From the NCBI GenBank assembly GCA_025362975.1, contig JANYES010000021.1:248001-312000 (forward strand): a DNA stretch of 64,000 bases, written 5' to 3'. Made by a program: the position numbers and the translations under genes. Every line of letters begins with the position of its first letter. The stretch's first letter is position 1. Source of the stretch: Alphaproteobacteria bacterium (GTDB taxonomy: Bacteria > Pseudomonadota > Alphaproteobacteria > Rickettsiales > SXRF01). Positions 9,414 to 18,414 of this stretch are shown here, piece by piece. The notes below the pieces were generated by a model that was not told the DNA's origin, searched no databases, and was given only the letters and a program-made list of their open reading frames with translations.

Positions 9414-10994
9414 TTAGAAGGTCAGCAATTTCGCCTGCTTCACGCTGGCGAGTTTGCCAATTTCGGCGAGGATATCGGCGGATACCTGCTGGTCGACGTT
9501 CACCAGCGCGATGGCTTCGCCGCCTGCGTCGTTACGACCCAGATGGAAGTTCGCGATGTTGATTTTCGCCTTGCCGAGCACGGTGCCGAGGGCGCCGATG
9601 AAGCCGGGCTTGTCGTCGTTGTTGACGTATAGCGTGTATTTGCCGAGGCCCGCTTCGAGCTTGATGCCGTTGACTTCGACGATGCGCGGCTTGTCACCAA
9701 ACAGCGTGCCCGCGACGGTGCGGGTGCGTTTTTCGGTGACCACCGTGATGCGGATGAGTGTCTGGTAATCGCCGGTGCGGTCGTGGCTGGTGGCGCTGAC
9801 ATCAATGCCGCGTTCCTTGGCGATGACGGGGGCGTTGACCATGTTCACGCCTTCGACCAGCGGGGCGAGCAGACCTTTAAGCGCAACAGCGGTGAGTGGC
9901 TTGGTGTTAAGCATGCCAGCTTTGCCTTCATACTCGATCTTCACCTGTTTCAGGCCGTTTTCCGTAAGCTGGCCCGCGAACCCGCCGAGTTGGGTTGCGA
10001 GTTCCAGATACGGTTTCAGCTTAGACGCGTCTTCCGCCGACATGGACGGAATGTTGAGCGCGTTGGTGATTGCCCCCGTGATCAGGTAATCGGCCATCTG
10101 CTCCGCAACCTGAACGGCGACGTTTTCCTGCGCTTCGGTGGTGGATGCGCCGAGGTGTGGGGTTGCGATGAAGTTCGGCATGCCGAACAGGATATTGGTT
10201 TTGGCGGGTTCTTCTTCGAACACGTCGAAGGCGGCACCGGCCACCTGGCCTGATTCCATCGCGGCTTTCAAATCCACTTCATTGACCAAGCCACCGCGTG
10301 CGCAGTTGACGATACGGACGCCTTTTTTGCATTTGGCGATCGAATCTTTGTTGAGGATGTTGCGGGTGCCGTCGGTGAGCGGGGTGTGTAAGCTGATGAA
10401 GTCGGCACGTTTGAGCAGGTCTTCGAGTTCGACTTTTTCAACATGCAGCGCTTCGGCGCGTTCTTTGGTGAGGAACGGGTCGGACACGATGACTTTCATT
10501 TTCAAGCCCTGCGCGCGGTCGGCCACGATGGAACCGATATTACCGCAGCCAATGAGGCCCAGCGTCTTGCCAGCGATTTCAACGCCCATGAAGCCGTTCT
10601 TTTCCCATTTGCCAGCATGCGTCGAGGCATTTGCCTGCGGAATCTGGCGGGCGAGCGACATCATCAGCGAAATGGAGTGTTCGGCGGTGGTGACGGAGTT
10701 GCCGAACGGGGTGTTCATGACCACGATGCCAGCGGCGGTGGCGGCCGGGATATCGACGTTATCGACCCCGATGCCGGCGCGGCCGACGACTTTGAGTTTT
10801 TTACCGGCTTCGAGCACGGCCGCAATCGCTTTGGTGGCGGAGCGGACGGCGAGCCCATCATATTCGCCAATGATTTTGAGTAGTTCTTCGGGGGTCAGGC
10901 CGGTTTTCACATCCACGTCGACGCCTTTTTGTTTGAATACGTCGATGGCTTGCGGGGAAAGTTTGTCGGCAATGAGGACTTTAGGCTTCGTCAT
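9414..10994 (-). CDS. serA: D-3-phosphoglycerate dehydrogenase
   Basis: 526 aa; VGRAGIGVDNVDIPAATAAGIVVMNTPFGNS; C-terminal ACT-type region. Confidence 0.96.
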   Translation of the reverse strand: MTKPKVLIADKLSPQAIDVFKQKGVDVDVKTGLTPEELLKIIGEYDGLAVRSATKAIAAVLEAGKKLKVVGRAGIGVDNVDIPAATAAGIVVMNTPFGNSVTTAEHSISLMMSLARQIPQANASTHAGKWEKNGFMGVEIAGKTLGLIGCGNIGSIVADRAQGLKMKVIVSDPFLTKERAEALHVEKVELEDLLKRADFISLHTPLTDGTRNILNKDSIAKCKKGVRIVNCARGGLVNEVDLKAAMESGQVAGAAFDVFEEEPAKTNILFGMPNFIATPHLGASTTEAQENVAVQVAEQMADYLITGAITNALNIPSMSAEDASKLKPYLELATQLGGFAGQLTENGLKQVKIEYEGKAGMLNTKPLTAVALKGLLAPLVEGVNMVNAPVIAKERGIDVSATSHDRTGDYQTLIRITVVTEKRTRTVAGTLFGDKPRIVEVNGIKLEAGLGKYTLYVNNDDKPGFIGALGTVLGKAKINIANFHLGRNDAGGEAIALVNVDQQVSADILAEIGKLASVKQAKLLTF

Positions 10995-11129
10995 GGTTAT
11001 TTTCCTTACTTTTTATTGGGGATAATAAGATGCGCACAACACGCACGCAGTGGGCGCAAGCTATAGGATTGGCAGTGAATTCTCAAGTTTTTTTGTGGGA
11101 CGAGCGCTATTTGCTTGAAACTACTGAAT

Positions 11130-11855
11130 TTACGCCATAGCGAGCGACGGCAAAGAGGTGCCGGATTTGGCTAAAACCGAGTCGATTTCTTCTTTTTTTC
11201 CCGAGTAGATATAGCCCTTATCCTGCCATGCTCCGTGCTCGTCAGTTTCCAACAAACGGATGCTGCAATTACCGGGATTGAGTTCGTGGCTACCCCATTC
11301 GAAGGGATGGTTCATCAAGCCTTTGATGAAGGATTTGATGGTATCGCCGTGAGTGACGATAACGGCGGTGTTGAGACCTTTTTCCTGCTCGAGTTTGAGT
11401 TTATCAAAAAATGGCAGGATGCGCCCTTCAACGTCGGCGCGGCTTTCGCCCATTGGGTATTTGGCGAAGTAGCGCGCGTCGCCGGTGAATTTTTTAAAGT
11501 GGCGGAAATAGTCAGGATACATCTCCTCGCGCTGGGCGTCATTGAGACCGTCGAACAGTCCGTGATCCTGCTCGCGCAGACGGTTGTCCTCGACGATTTC
11601 CGGGATGACGGAGGCGGAGTTGCGCATGATGCCGTGGGTGGTTTCGCGGGTACGCTTGTAACCACTATTCCAGAGGCGGACTTTCTGGCCTTTATGTTCG
11701 GCTTGTGAGAGAAAGGCAAACAGGAATTTGCCCGCGTCCGCAGCCTGCAATTTACCTTTTTCGCTTAAAGGTATCATGCAATCGGGGGTTTCGCGTTCGT
11801 AGCTTTTATCAATGTTGGCGAGAGATTCTCCGTGGCGCACGAGTAGAATCTGCAT
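11130..11855 (-). CDS. Histidine phosphatase superfamily protein (PGM-like)
   Basis: MQILLVRHGESLANIDKSYE (RHG), REQDHGLFDG, VIVTHGDTIKSF; between serC and serA. Confidence 0.85.
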   Translation of the reverse strand: MQILLVRHGESLANIDKSYERETPDCMIPLSEKGKLQAADAGKFLFAFLSQAEHKGQKVRLWNSGYKRTRETTHGIMRNSASVIPEIVEDNRLREQDHGLFDGLNDAQREEMYPDYFRHFKKFTGDARYFAKYPMGESRADVEGRILPFFDKLKLEQEKGLNTAVIVTHGDTIKSFIKGLMNHPFEWGSHELNPGNCSIRLLETDEHGAWQDKGYIYSGKKEEIDSVLAKSGTSLPSLAMA

Positions 11856-11858
11856 GGC

Positions 11859-13022
11859 CTACGCTGCCTTCGCCTCGCTGGCTTTGACTTCGGCCCATGC
11901 CCAGTCGAGCCACGGCAGCAGGGTTTCGATGTCCTTGGTTTCAACCGTGGCACCGCCCCAGATGCGTAGGCCCGCAGGCGCGTCGCGGTAGGCGCCGATG
12001 TCGTAAGCGACGCCTTCTTTTTCGGCAAGGGTGGCGATTTTTTTAGCGGCTTCGGCTTGGGCTTCATCGCCGAGGCCTAAGAACCACGGGTCGGTGATTT
12101 TGAGGCATATGGAGGTGCAGGAACGGATTTTTTCGTCTTCGGCGAGGAAGCCAGCCCAGCTGGATTTCGACACCCAGTCGGTGATGGCTTTGAGGTTCGC
12201 TTCCGAGCGCTTCATGAGACCGGCGAGGCCGCCTACGGATTCGCTCCATTTGAGGCCGTCGATGGCGTCTTCGACAGCGATCATGGAAGGGGTGTTGATG
12301 GTTTCACCTTTGAAGATGCCGTCGATGAGTTTACCACCTTTGGTCATCTGGAAGATTTTTGGTAGCGGCCATGCCGGAGTGTAGGAAGTTAAGCGTTCTA
12401 CGGCACGGGGGGAGAGCACGATCATGCCGTGCGCGGCTTCGCCGCCGAGGACTTTCTGCCATGACCAGGTGACCACGTCGAGCTTGTCCCACGGCATGTT
12501 CATGGCGAACACGGCGGAGGTTGCGTCGCAGATGGCGAGGCCTTTGCGGTCGGCGGCGATCCAGTCGCCGTTAGGCACCCGCACGCCGGAGGTGGTGCCG
12601 TTCCATGTGAAGATGACGTCGCGGTCCCAGTTGACTTTGGTCAGGTCCGGCAGCTTGCCGTAATCGGCTTTGATGACGTTGAGGTCGGCGAGTTTCAGTT
12701 GGTTTTTGCAATCAGCACCCCAGCCGGAGCCGAAGGATTCCCATGCCAGCACGTCGACGCCGCGAGCGCCGAGCAGCGACCACATAGCCATTTCGATGGC
12801 GCCGGTGTCGGAAGCGGGCACGATGCCGCAGAGGTAGTTTTCCGGGATGCCGAGGATTTTTTTGCTGCGCTCGATCACGTCGGCGAGCTTGGTTTTGCCG
12901 ATTTTAGCACGGTGGGAACGGCCGACGGCGGCGTCCTTAAGAACGTCGAGCGACCAGCCGGGGCGCTTGGCGCACGGGCCGGAGGAAAAACAAGGATTCT
13001 GGGGCTTTGCGGTCGGTTTCAT
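11859..13022 (-). CDS. serC: Phosphoserine aminotransferase
   Basis: [26 protein letters not shown]; start at 13022 preferred over the 13136 ORF start. Confidence 0.93.
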   Translation of the reverse strand: MKPTAKPQNPCFSSGPCAKRPGWSLDVLKDAAVGRSHRAKIGKTKLADVIERSKKILGIPENYLCGIVPASDTGAIEMAMWSLLGARGVDVLAWESFGSGWGADCKNQLKLADLNVIKADYGKLPDLTKVNWDRDVIFTWNGTTSGVRVPNGDWIAADRKGLAICDATSAVFAMNMPWDKLDVVTWSWQKVLGGEAAHGMIVLSPRAVERLTSYTPAWPLPKIFQMTKGGKLIDGIFKGETINTPSMIAVEDAIDGLKWSESVGGLAGLMKRSEANLKAITDWVSKSSWAGFLAEDEKIRSCTSICLKITDPWFLGLGDEAQAEAAKKIATLAEKEGVAYDIGAYRDAPAGLRIWGGATVETKDIETLLPWLDWAWAEVKASEAKAA

Positions 13023-13138
13023 GTCGGCATTTCCAATGGTTAAAAGACGGGTTTTTTTACTCGAAATCTGCATGCTTGCAAAGGCTTTTCTGGGCTGTTG
13101 CATAAATAGCGATAAATGAACAACTAAGCGAGGCACCG

Positions 13139-13462
13139 GTGGAATATAAATTCAAACCTCAGATCCCCTACAAGCTGCTTAAAAGCTACCGCAAGGCGAT
13201 TGGGCTTAAACATGACGACATGGTGCCGCATTGTCTTAGAACCCGCGCAAGACAGGCTGCTGAATAGCAAGGCGTGGCGGCGGGCATCATCAACCACGTG
13301 GCGGAGAATGACGACGATCGTATCCATTTAAACAGCTTCAAGGAGCAGCTTGGCAGCATCGGCGATCTGGCGGCGCTGGAGCGGCATGCCAACCAGAAGG
13401 ATATTGCCATTTCCGAAGAAGAAGCGCGCAAAAGGCCGCGACGCGACTCGAACCTGCCTTAA
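13139..13462 (+). pseudogene. Small ORF interrupted by an in-frame TAG (13265-13267)
   Basis: GTG-started frame [106 protein letters not shown]. Confidence 0.45.
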
Positions 13463-13869
13463 CCCCGCTCGCGCACGGCAGGTTTGAGATTGAGCAATTC
13501 CATGTCCTGTTTCGACAGGCGGATTTCGTAGAAAATTTCGGATGGGTCCCACGGGGATTCGGAGCCTGGGACGGTGACGATGCGGCTGCCGCCGGATTCC
13601 ACATTGGCAAAATCCTTGCCTTTTTCGCGCAATTCGTCACCGACGAGTTTGAAAAAAGTATGGTAGCGGTCGACATATTCCGGGGCGATCTGGGTGACGT
13701 AGGTGCCGTCATATTCTTTCCATGCCATGTTGCGCATGCGCGCTAAAATAGCGGCGTTGCCAGCGGTGTATTTATCGTCCTGATCGAAAAAAGGCTGCTC
13801 GCGCATTTTCAGCTTTTCGTCGGGTTTTGTGCCGTTGCGGGAGGCGGGCTTATGGAGGGATTTTTGCAT
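13459..13869 (-). CDS. Hypothetical protein (136 aa)
   Basis: Long ORF with coherent composition; no recognised family. Confidence 0.65.
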   Translation of the reverse strand: MQKSLHKPASRNGTKPDEKLKMREQPFFDQDDKYTAGNAAILARMRNMAWKEYDGTYVTQIAPEYVDRYHTFFKLVGDELREKGKDFANVESGGSRIVTVPGSESPWDPSEIFYEIRLSKQDMELLNLKPAVRERG

Positions 13870-13916
13870 AGCGTCCTGTCGTATTTTTTTGTAACTCCAG
13901 CATTAACAGGGATTAA

Positions 13917-14696
13917 CTATTTTGTCAAAGATTTTACCTGCTGCCAGATGAGCTCGATCTGCTCCGGTTCTGAAAAACGGTGGCTGGCGTTTTTAACCAG
14001 CGTTAAGCGCGCGTCGGTGGAGGTGACGGTGTCTAACAGGCGCTGGGAAACGCTGTACGGGACATCCTCGTCACGAATGCCGTGCAGCAGGCGCATGGGC
14101 ATGGAAAGCGGGATGGGGTTGCGCAGGAGTAAGTGGTTGCGACCCTCCTCTATCAGCTTCATGGTGATGGGGTATGGGGATTGGTCGGGCATGCAGGGGG
14201 CGATTTCGACGCGGCCAGTTTCGGCGAGTTGTTTTTTCTGGTCGGGTGTGGCGGTGTCCCAGAGGAGTTCTTCGGTGAAATCGGGTGCGCTGGCAATGCC
14301 GACGAGGCCGGTGATTGTATCGGGGCGCGCTAGTGCTACCAGTAACATGATCCAGCCGCCCATGCTGGAACCGATGAGGATGTTGGGGCCGGGGGCGAGT
14401 CGGTCGATCATGTCGATTGCATCTTGTTTCCACTGGCCGATGGTGCCGTCTTCGAAATGGCTTGAGGAGCTGCCGTGGCCGCTGTAATTAAAGCGCAGGA
14501 AGCGCCTCCCCTCTTCTTTGCAGCGCGCTTCCATCGCGATTGCTTTGCCGCCGTTCATGTCGGAATTAAAGCCGCCGAGGAAAACGATGCCGGGATTTTT
14601 TCCTTCGCTCAAGTGATATGCAAGACGCTTACCGGAAGAAAAATCGACGAAATCGGGGGTTTTTTCAGTTTCTTCCTTGACGGGGTGCGTGTTCAT
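13917..14696 (-). CDS. Alpha/beta hydrolase
   Basis: NPGIVFLGGFNSDMNGGKA, ILIGSSMGGWIMLL nucleophile elbow, HRF histidine. Confidence 0.85.
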   Translation of the reverse strand: MNTHPVKEETEKTPDFVDFSSGKRLAYHLSEGKNPGIVFLGGFNSDMNGGKAIAMEARCKEEGRRFLRFNYSGHGSSSSHFEDGTIGQWKQDAIDMIDRLAPGPNILIGSSMGGWIMLLVALARPDTITGLVGIASAPDFTEELLWDTATPDQKKQLAETGRVEIAPCMPDQSPYPITMKLIEEGRNHLLLRNPIPLSMPMRLLHGIRDEDVPYSVSQRLLDTVTSTDARLTLVKNASHRFSEPEQIELIWQQVKSLTK

Positions 14697-14735
14697 CTTT
14701 ACAGCCTTTTTGAACGGGTATATAAATTAGCTAAC

Positions 14736-16001
14736 ATGCAAATGCAAATTGCGGAAACAAAAGATAAGCCTGACGGGAAACCAGCGAATAAGCTGGAACG
14801 GAGAAATGACAAACCGCCAGTGATCTTACAAGTGCTCCCTGAGCTGCGTAGTGGCGGGGTCGAGCGCGGTACTGTGGAAATCGCACGCGCCATCATGAAA
14901 GCGGACGGCGTTGCGCTGGTCGCTTCTTCGGGCGGGCCGATGGTGTCGCAGTTGCAGCATTGCGGAGCGAAGCATTTTGAATTGCCGCTGGCGACGAAAA
15001 ATCCTTTCAAAATCTGGCGCAATAGTTTCCGGCTTTCGAAGATTATCAGGCAGCATAATGTCGATATTATCCATGCCCGCAGCCGCGCTCCGGCGTGGAG
15101 CGCGTGGATGGCGGCGAAGCGCACGGGGTGCCACTATGTGACCACGTTCCACGGGACGTATGGTTTGAAGGGCACGTTCAAGAAAAAGTATAACAGCATC
15201 ATGACGCGCGGCGAGCGGGTGATTGCGATTTCACAGTTTATCGCCGATCATATCGGCAAGCATTACGGCGTTGATGAGAATAAGGTGCGGGTGATTCATC
15301 GCGGGGTGGATTTGAAATTGTTCAATCCGTTCGCACATTCGCCGCAGCGGATGATCGAATTGACGCGCCAGTGGCGCCTGCCTGATGAGTTGCCGATGAT
15401 TTTGTTCCCGGGGCGCATTACGCGCTGGAAGGGTCAGGATGTGTTTCTGCGGGCGCTGGCGCAGTTGCCGCACCGGAAGTTTTTCGCGGTGATTTTGGGC
15501 GACGACAAGGGGCATGAGAGCTACCGGACGGAGCTGGAAAATATTATCACGAAATCCGACCTTGAAGGCCATGTGCGCATTGCGCGGCATACGCATTACG
15601 TGAGCGAGGCGTATATGCTGTCGAAGGTGGTGGTGGCCACGTCGCTGGAGCCGGAGGCCTTCGGCCGCGTGGTGCTGGAAGCGCAGTCGATGGGTAAGCC
15701 AGTAATCGCGACGAACCACGGCGGGCCGCAGGAAACGGTGCTGAACGACGCGACCGGGTGGCTGATTCCGCCGGGGGATGTCGAGGTGCTGTCGCAATGT
15801 ATCGATTATGCGCTGTCGGTGGACGAGGATTCGATGCACTGGATGGCTGAACAGGCCGTGACCAACGCGCGCCGGTTCTCGCTGGATAATATGTGCCAGC
15901 AAACGCTTGACGTGTATGAGGAAATTCTTGATCCGGAAGCGGCAGCCGCCAAAGCAGCGACCCAGCACGTGACCCTTCAGGACGAAGACGCGGCCGCTTA
16001 A
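14736..16001 (+). CDS. Glycosyltransferase family 4 protein
   Basis: LPELRSGGVERGTVEIARA, FPGRITRWKGQDVFL, EAFGRVVLEAQSMGKPVIATNHGGPQETV; start at ATG 14736 preferred. Confidence 0.9.
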   Translation: MQMQIAETKDKPDGKPANKLERRNDKPPVILQVLPELRSGGVERGTVEIARAIMKADGVALVASSGGPMVSQLQHCGAKHFELPLATKNPFKIWRNSFRLSKIIRQHNVDIIHARSRAPAWSAWMAAKRTGCHYVTTFHGTYGLKGTFKKKYNSIMTRGERVIAISQFIADHIGKHYGVDENKVRVIHRGVDLKLFNPFAHSPQRMIELTRQWRLPDELPMILFPGRITRWKGQDVFLRALAQLPHRKFFAVILGDDKGHESYRTELENIITKSDLEGHVRIARHTHYVSEAYMLSKVVVATSLEPEAFGRVVLEAQSMGKPVIATNHGGPQETVLNDATGWLIPPGDVEVLSQCIDYALSVDEDSMHWMAEQAVTNARRFSLDNMCQQTLDVYEEILDPEAAAAKAATQHVTLQDEDAAA

Positions 16002-16079
16002 AAGCCGAAAAAGTCATCAAACTGTCATTTGAAGCCCCTGCCCTTAGCTGGTACTAATTTATGCCTTAACAGGTAGGCT

Positions 16080-17273
16080 ATGCCACAATTACAGGTTGAA
16101 AACAGCGAACGCGCACTTGATTTCCACGACCACTCCCCGATGCAGGAAGTGGCGAAGGAAATCAACGTTTTCGCGCCGAGTAACCGCAATGTTTTGATCA
16201 CCGGCGGGAATGGCACGGGTAAGGAAACGATTGCCAAGCTGATTCACCAGAATTCTAAGCGCAAAGACAATACGTTCAAGGTGATTAATTGCGCGGGCAT
16301 ACCGGAAACGCTACTGGAATCGATTTTGTTCGGGCATGAAAAAGGCTCGTTCACGGGGGCGGATAAGCAACGCATCGGCGCGTTTGAAGCGGCCAATGGC
16401 GGCACGCTGTTCCTCGACGAAGTCGGCGAAATGTCGCCGCAGATGCAGACGAAGTTGCTGCGGGTGTTGCAGGAGAAAAAAGTGATGCGCGTGGGGGGGA
16501 ATGAAGAGATTCCGGTCACGGCGCGTATTATCGCGGCGACGAACATTGATATTCCGTGGGCGCTGGAGCGTAATAAGATCAACCCGGCGGAGGGGTTGCG
16601 CAGCGATTTGTATTATCGCCTCGCGCAGGTGGAAATGCATGTGCCGGATTTGCGCGAGCGCAAGATGGATATTCCGGTGCTGGTCGAGCATTTCGCGAAG
16701 AAAGAAGCGGCGAGTTGTGGATGCGCGGGGGGGGGTTGCGACTGCCCGAAGCCGCCGAAATTCGATACCGATAGCATGCAGCTACTGACCGAACACGACT
16801 GGCCGGGCAATATCCGCGAGCTCGAAAACGTGGTGGCGCGCGCGGTGGTGCGGGCGGAATATGCGAAACAGGATACGGTGACGCCCCATATGCTGCGCTG
16901 GTCGCACACGAAAAACGCGGTGGCCACGCGCAAGCCTGGGCTTATTGAGATTGCACCTCTTACACCGAAAGACGACGCGGTGGCGTTTTCGGCGGTGGAT
17001 AAGGTGGACGTGGGGGCGCTGCTGTCGAAGTTCAACGGGCAGACGCTGAACATGAACCAGCTGGCGACAGCAACAGGTATTAACAACCACACGCTGAAAC
17101 GTTTTGTCAGCGACGACCCGTCTATCGGCACTGTAGAGAAACTGGGGCATTATTTAATGAAAACCCGTGGCGAGGGCGAGGCTATTCGCTTCTTCCGCGC
17201 GCTTATGAAGCGTGTGGACGATCTTGAAAAAAGTGGAAAGGACGCCGATATCGGCGCTTCACTTCCGGCATAA
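16080..17273 (+). CDS. Sigma54-interaction-domain AAA+ regulator with Cys-rich insertion and atypical C-terminus
   Basis: GGNGTGKETIAKLIH Walker A, GSFTGA, GGTLFLDEVGEMS, RSDLYYRL, HDWPGNIRELENVV; CGCAGGGCDC insert. Confidence 0.88.
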   Translation: MPQLQVENSERALDFHDHSPMQEVAKEINVFAPSNRNVLITGGNGTGKETIAKLIHQNSKRKDNTFKVINCAGIPETLLESILFGHEKGSFTGADKQRIGAFEAANGGTLFLDEVGEMSPQMQTKLLRVLQEKKVMRVGGNEEIPVTARIIAATNIDIPWALERNKINPAEGLRSDLYYRLAQVEMHVPDLRERKMDIPVLVEHFAKKEAASCGCAGGGCDCPKPPKFDTDSMQLLTEHDWPGNIRELENVVARAVVRAEYAKQDTVTPHMLRWSHTKNAVATRKPGLIEIAPLTPKDDAVAFSAVDKVDVGALLSKFNGQTLNMNQLATATGINNHTLKRFVSDDPSIGTVEKLGHYLMKTRGEGEAIRFFRALMKRVDDLEKSGKDADIGASLPA

Positions 17274-17304
17274 CAACAAACTGAAGATCAACGAGGACAT
17301 TTTT

Positions 17305-17712
17305 ATGAACGATATAACGACTTTAGAAAGACCCGAAATTTTAGAAAAACTTGCGACTACTCCGGCAACCTCGGTGGGTTTTACCACGGGCAGTACGGAT
17401 GTGGGCGCGGTGCACACGCCTTCGGGCACGCTCGATCTGGATAGCGTCAAGGCAATGTTGAAAGCTACGAACGGCAACAGCCTACAAAAGGCCGCCGATG
17501 ACGCAGGGGTGAGCCTCAAAACGCTCTATAACTTTATGAACAACCCGCACCAGAGCGGCACGGGCGCGCTGGTAGCGCTGGACCTAGAACGTAAAAGCGG
17601 ACAGGCGGGTACGGCGCTGAAATTCTTCAGCCAGTTGAAGACTAACCGCGAAGAAGGCCACGCGGCGGCGATTAGAGCGGAAGCCCCGTCCACGGGTAAA
17701 TCGATCGCTTAA
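17305..17712 (+). CDS. Small HTH-like protein resembling the C-terminal domain of the preceding AAA+ regulator
   Basis: SLQKAADDAGVSLKTLYNFMNN; ATG at 17305 with upstream GAGGA; ORF track start 17212 overlaps previous gene. Confidence 0.65.
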   Translation: MNDITTLERPEILEKLATTPATSVGFTTGSTDVGAVHTPSGTLDLDSVKAMLKATNGNSLQKAADDAGVSLKTLYNFMNNPHQSGTGALVALDLERKSGQAGTALKFFSQLKTNREEGHAAAIRAEAPSTGKSIA

Positions 17713-17736
17713 CGGCTTTATTTCGATCTCTGGAAA

Positions 17737-17768
17737 GCCTCTGCCTGATAACGGCGGGGGCTTTTTTT
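17737..17768 (+). terminator. Rho-independent terminator
   Basis: GCCTCTGCC TGATAAC GGCGGGGGC TTTTTTT. Confidence 0.85.
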
Positions 17769-17776
17769 GGAGATCT

Positions 17777-17951
17777 ATATACACAGCCAGCCGCCATTGT
17801 GAGGGGGCGTAGCCGACGCGGCACCATCCTATATGGCGGCAAAGGCAATCCAGTATGAGGCTCGACTGCGCCGGCAAAAATACCATTCACATCGCTGACG
17901 CGGCGACTGGCTTGCTTCGCTCCGTTCGCAATGGCGGCTGTCTGTGTATAT
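17777..17951. repeat. 175-bp element bounded by 23-bp terminal inverted repeats (MITE-like)
   Basis: ATATACACAGCCAGCCGCCATTG (17777-17799) vs reverse complement of 17929-17951 ATATACACAGACAGCCGCCATTG: 22/23. Confidence 0.65.
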
Positions 17952-18414
17952 ATATCCCTTTTTTTGTGTCTCATTCGTACTTTCCTAACCATAAATGTTG
18001 GGCGCGCCCATGCAGTTTCCTTACGTTATGAGAGCTTTCGTGAGGTTCGTGCCGGACACATGCTTCCGCCCTAAGGTTCCCTGGTACAGTTTCCCTTAGT
18101 TTTTGTGTCCGACCCCGTTTAGCGCAATCATCCAAACGTGTCGCCGATGCTTTCATGCCGCCCTTGGGAACTACTGTCCCGCGGACGGTCTGGGTGTCAG
18201 GCCTGACATGTACATGGAAACATAGGCGCGTGTGGCCCGGAAGGGGAAAAAATGCGCAACAAAATACGTTGTTAATTCCGGCAACGGTTCGCCTCGTAGA
18301 TGAGATGTTCACGGCGAGACACGACATAAAGGAATCGGGTAGCTCGATGTCGTGGCCGCGTTTTATTATTTCAGGCCAGAAGACTGGCGCGGTTGCGTTC
18401 GGGAAAAAGGTTCA

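Noticed and set aside
10138-11025. 295-aa plus-strand ORF opposite serA
   Set aside because: Shadow of serA; composition typical of complement-frame translation.
16025-16080. Sigma54 promoter (TGGTAC...TATGC) upstream of the AAA+ regulator
   Set aside because: GG-to-GC spacing is 11, not the required 10, and flanks match poorly.
17971-18327. 118-aa minus-strand ORF in the non-coding region before nadA
   Set aside because: Unstructured composition, no clear ribosome-binding site; overlaps several inverted repeats, better explained as non-coding.
17992-18414. tmRNA / RNase P RNA
   Set aside because: No recognisable tag-peptide reading frame, GAGGAAAGTCC-type core, or tRNA-like T-arm could be identified by eye.
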